NCBI RefSeq assembly: GCF_029783845.1
Contig: NZ_LWID01000001.1
Location: forward strand, 2,178,501-2,242,500
Length of the DNA stretch: 64,000 nucleotides
Direction: 5' to 3'
DNA from: Volucribacter amazonae
GTDB lineage: Bacteria > Pseudomonadota > Gammaproteobacteria > Enterobacterales > Pasteurellaceae
How positions within the stretch are numbered: position 1 is the stretch's first letter; every line of letters begins with the position of its first letter. Position numbers and translations under genes: made by a program. The notes below the pieces were generated by a model. It was given only the letters and a program-made list of their open reading frames with translations, had not been told where the DNA came from and made no database searches. Shown here piece after piece: positions 62,154-64,000 of the stretch.

Positions 62154-62966
62154 ATGACAAGTCAATTTTTAACCTTTCCACAAATCGATCCTGTCATTTT
62201 TGCCATAGGGCCTATTGGCTTACGTTGGTATGGATTAATGTACTTACTTGGCTTTATTTTTGCTCGTTGGCTAGGGGTTCGCCGAGCGAAACAGCCTAAT
62301 AGCGGTTGGACAGTAGAGCAAGTGGATAATCTATTATTTAGTGGTTTTCTTGGGCTTTTTCTTGGTGGCAGAATAGGTTATGTTCTGTTTTACCAATTTG
62401 AACTCTTTTTGCAAGATCCCCTCTATTTATTTCGTGTGTGGGAAGGGGGAATGTCATTTCATGGCGGTCTAATTGGCGTCATTGTGGCAATGTTTATCGT
62501 TTCTATGATGCAGCATCGCCATTTCTGGCAAACCGCAGACTTTATCGCACCTTTAATTCCCTTTGGATTAGGTATGGGGCGTATCGGTAATTTTATTAAT
62601 GACGAATTATGGGGAAGAGTAACTGATGTACCTTGGGCGGTATTATTCCCTTCTGGCGGTTATTTACCTCGCCACCCCTCACAACTTTATGAGGCTTTCC
62701 TAGAAGGACTGGTACTCTTTATTATCCTCAATATTTTCATTAAAAAGCCACGTCCAATGGGAGCGGCTTCAGGCTTATTCCTACTAGGCTACGGCGTATT
62801 CCGTTTTATTGTAGAATTTTTCCGAGAGCCTGATGTACAACTGGGATTATACTTTGGACAACATATCTCTATGGGACAAATCCTCTCAACTCCAATGATT
62901 ATTCTTGGAGCGATCATTATGTTATGGGCATATCGCCAACCACATAATAAGTGCGGTCAAAAATAG
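62154..62966 (+). CDS. lgt: Prolipoprotein diacylglyceryl transferase
   Basis: Lgt attaches diacylglycerol to the lipobox cysteine of prolipoproteins. With the ATG at 62154 (AAGGAAATTT upstream) it has 270 residues and about seven membrane helices. GGRIGYVLFYQ (71-81), GMSFHGGLIG with His103 and the GRIGNFIN signature (142-149) are conserved. The last residues before the stop (KCGQK) are encoded by an uptake sequence (62949-62957). It lies 10 bases before thyA, the conserved lgt-thyA pair. Confidence 0.96.
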   Translation: MTSQFLTFPQIDPVIFAIGPIGLRWYGLMYLLGFIFARWLGVRRAKQPNSGWTVEQVDNLLFSGFLGLFLGGRIGYVLFYQFELFLQDPLYLFRVWEGGMSFHGGLIGVIVAMFIVSMMQHRHFWQTADFIAPLIPFGLGMGRIGNFINDELWGRVTDVPWAVLFPSGGYLPRHPSQLYEAFLEGLVLFIILNIFIKKPRPMGAASGLFLLGYGVFRFIVEFFREPDVQLGLYFGQHISMGQILSTPMIILGAIIMLWAYRQPHNKCGQK

Positions 62967-62976
62967 GAAAATTTTT

Positions 62977-63828
62977 ATGCAACAATATCTAGATTTATGT
63001 AACAAGATTATCCAGCATGGCACTTGGATAGATAATCAACGCACAGGTAAACGTTGTTTAACCTTGATCAACGCCGATCTTAGCTATGATGTAGGCAATA
63101 ATCAGTTTCCTTTAATTACCACCCGCAAAAGTTATTGGAAAGCCGCGATTGCCGAATTTCTCGGTTATTTGCGAGGTTATGATAACGCTGCGGATTTTCG
63201 CCAACTAGGGGCAAAAACTTGGGACGCCAACGCCAATGAAAATCAGGCTTGGCTCAATAACCCAAATCGCAAAGGCACTGATGATATGGGACGAGTGTAT
63301 GGCGTACAAGGACGGCGTTGGCGTAAACCTAATGGCGAAACAGTGGATCAACTTCGTAAGGTTGTAGATAATTTGAGCAAAGGCATTGATGATCGTGGCG
63401 AAATTATTACTTTTTATAACCCTGGCGAATTTGACTTAGGTTGCCTACGCCCTTGTATGCACACTCATACTTTTTCATTATTGGGCGACACCCTCTATTT
63501 AACCAGCTACCAACGTTCTGCGGATATGCCCTTAGGATTTAATTTTAATCAAGTGCAGGTCTTTACTTTCCTTGCCCTTATGGCGCAAATCACAGGTAAA
63601 AAAGCAGGTATGGCTTACCATAAAGTCGTCAACGCCCATATTTACGAAGATCAACTGGCATTAATGCGTGATGTCCAATTAACACGCCAGCCTTATCCTT
63701 TGCCTAAATTAATCATCAACCCAGAAATCAAAACCCTAGAAGATCTTGAAACTTGGGTAACCCTTGATGATTTCAAGGTAGAAGGCTACCAATATCACCC
63801 ACCAATTAAATATCCGTTTTCGGTGTAA
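62977..63828 (+). CDS. thyA: Thymidylate synthase
   Basis: ThyA methylates dUMP using methylene-tetrahydrofolate. The start is the ATG at 62977 (AGGAAAATTTTT); the longer frame overlapping lgt is rejected. It has 283 residues of the Haemophilus-type ThyA subfamily. The catalytic Cys160 is in GCLRPCMHTH. The phosphate-binding YQRS is at 178-181, and NFNQVQVFTFLALMAQITG and HIYEDQLALMRDVQL follow. The position after QRS is Ala instead of the common Cys, a minor change. An inverted uptake-sequence terminator follows. Confidence 0.96.
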   Translation: MQQYLDLCNKIIQHGTWIDNQRTGKRCLTLINADLSYDVGNNQFPLITTRKSYWKAAIAEFLGYLRGYDNAADFRQLGAKTWDANANENQAWLNNPNRKGTDDMGRVYGVQGRRWRKPNGETVDQLRKVVDNLSKGIDDRGEIITFYNPGEFDLGCLRPCMHTHTFSLLGDTLYLTSYQRSADMPLGFNFNQVQVFTFLALMAQITGKKAGMAYHKVVNAHIYEDQLALMRDVQLTRQPYPLPKLIINPEIKTLEDLETWVTLDDFKVEGYQYHPPIKYPFSV

Positions 63829-63836
63829 AGTATAAA

Positions 63837-63888
63837 AAGTGCGGTCAGTTTTAAAAAAATTTCTGCAAAACTGACCGCACTTGTTTTA
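63837..63888 (+). terminator. Uptake-sequence dyad terminator after thyA
   Basis: AAGTGCGGTCAGTTTT pairs with AAAACTGACCGCACTT (63837-63852 with 63867-63882), followed by GTTTTA. It lies 9 bases after the thyA stop, the textbook Pasteurellaceae arrangement. Confidence 0.88.
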
Positions 63889-63956
63889 TAGCCGTTTGAT
63901 TTAAAATAAGACAAAGCGTGCCAACACCGTATTATTTTAAAGTGAGATAACTTTAA
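63887..63956 (+). repeat. Degenerate TATAGTCG-family element at the window end
   Basis: A worn copy of about 70 bp: left tip TATAGCCG, core ACAAAGCGTGCCAACACCGTATTATTTTAAAG, right tip about GATAACTTTA. About 35 interior bases are missing. Its right tip coincides with the stop codon of the next minus-strand gene. Confidence 0.75.
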
Positions 63957-64000
63957 TCCTCAATAACAGGATAAAATACCTCCCCCCATTGTTGTGTAGG
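63953..64000 (-). CDS. C-terminal end of an unidentified minus-strand gene
   Basis: Reading minus from the window edge gives PTQQWGEVFYPVIED and then TAA at 63955-63953. It is protein-like, but too short to identify. The stop falls in the tip of a MITE-family remnant, as in glxK and hflX. It could be a chance open stretch. Confidence 0.4.
   Translation of the reverse strand, partial: PTQQWGEVFYPVIED

Overview
The window is a low-GC, gene-dense stretch of a gammaproteobacterial chromosome. It almost certainly comes from a member of the Pasteurellaceae that uses the Haemophilus-type DNA uptake sequence (AAGTGCGGT). I count roughly 30 copies of that 9-mer in both orientations, several as inverted pairs that form terminators. 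Gene content and order (for example cdaR-gntP-glxK, htrB/hldE, znuCB/mepM, tsaE-amiB-mutL-miaA-hfq-hflX, gcvA-ygdD-rlmM, rppH-lgt-thyA) are those of that family. I do not assign a genus.

Layout. 1-2.8 kb: start of aceF and complete aceE (pyruvate dehydrogenase). 3.2-7.1 kb: glycerate / sugar-diacid module (cdaR regulator, GntP-type permease, glycerate kinase). 7.3-10.2 kb: hpt, a probable Fur-controlled small RNA, pmbA and yjgA. 10.3-13.9 kb: an unusual 1189-residue TPR protein with a DUF2971-like C-terminus. 14-17.8 kb: argD, lpxL/htrB and hldE. 17.9-19.1 kb: an insertion-sequence relic, a small exported protein and an HTH regulator. 19.2-24.3 kb: rnb, fabI, yqjK-yqjE-yqjD homologues and a Nif3-family protein. 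24.4-33.2 kb: a giant Bap-like repeat adhesin, preceded by a C13 tract and broken by a 4-bp deletion. 33.3-38.4 kb: ruvBA, znuCB and mepM. 38.5-39.2 kb: a small unknown two-gene module. 39.3-45.8 kb: an antiporter-family permease, rnt, gloA, a membrane protein, hflX, hfq and miaA. 45.8-50 kb: mutL, amiB and tsaE. 50.1-50.3 kb: two tRNA-Gly genes. 50.4-57.2 kb: a YwiC-like protein, ilvE, the GcvB small RNA with divergent gcvA, then ygdD, rlmM, dapB and an unknown helical protein. 57.3-58.3 kb: a decayed IS256-like element. 58.4-63.8 kb: yfjD, ypjD, rppH, a TauE/SafE permease, lgt and thyA. The last 48 bases hold the end of an unidentified minus-strand gene.

The most striking non-genic feature is a family of about 14 short palindromic mobile elements (MITEs, about 106 bp when complete, with 28-bp terminal inverted repeats beginning TATAGTCG). 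They sit at gene boundaries and mostly hug stop codons. In glxK and hflX the element supplies the last residues and the stop codon. Its ends carry stops in all three frames, and the whole element can fold into one long hairpin, so it may behave as a portable gene terminator.

Regulatory links: Hfq is encoded in the same window as two candidate Hfq-dependent RNAs (GcvB, and a Fur-box sRNA between hpt and pmbA). Several transcription units end in uptake-sequence hairpins.
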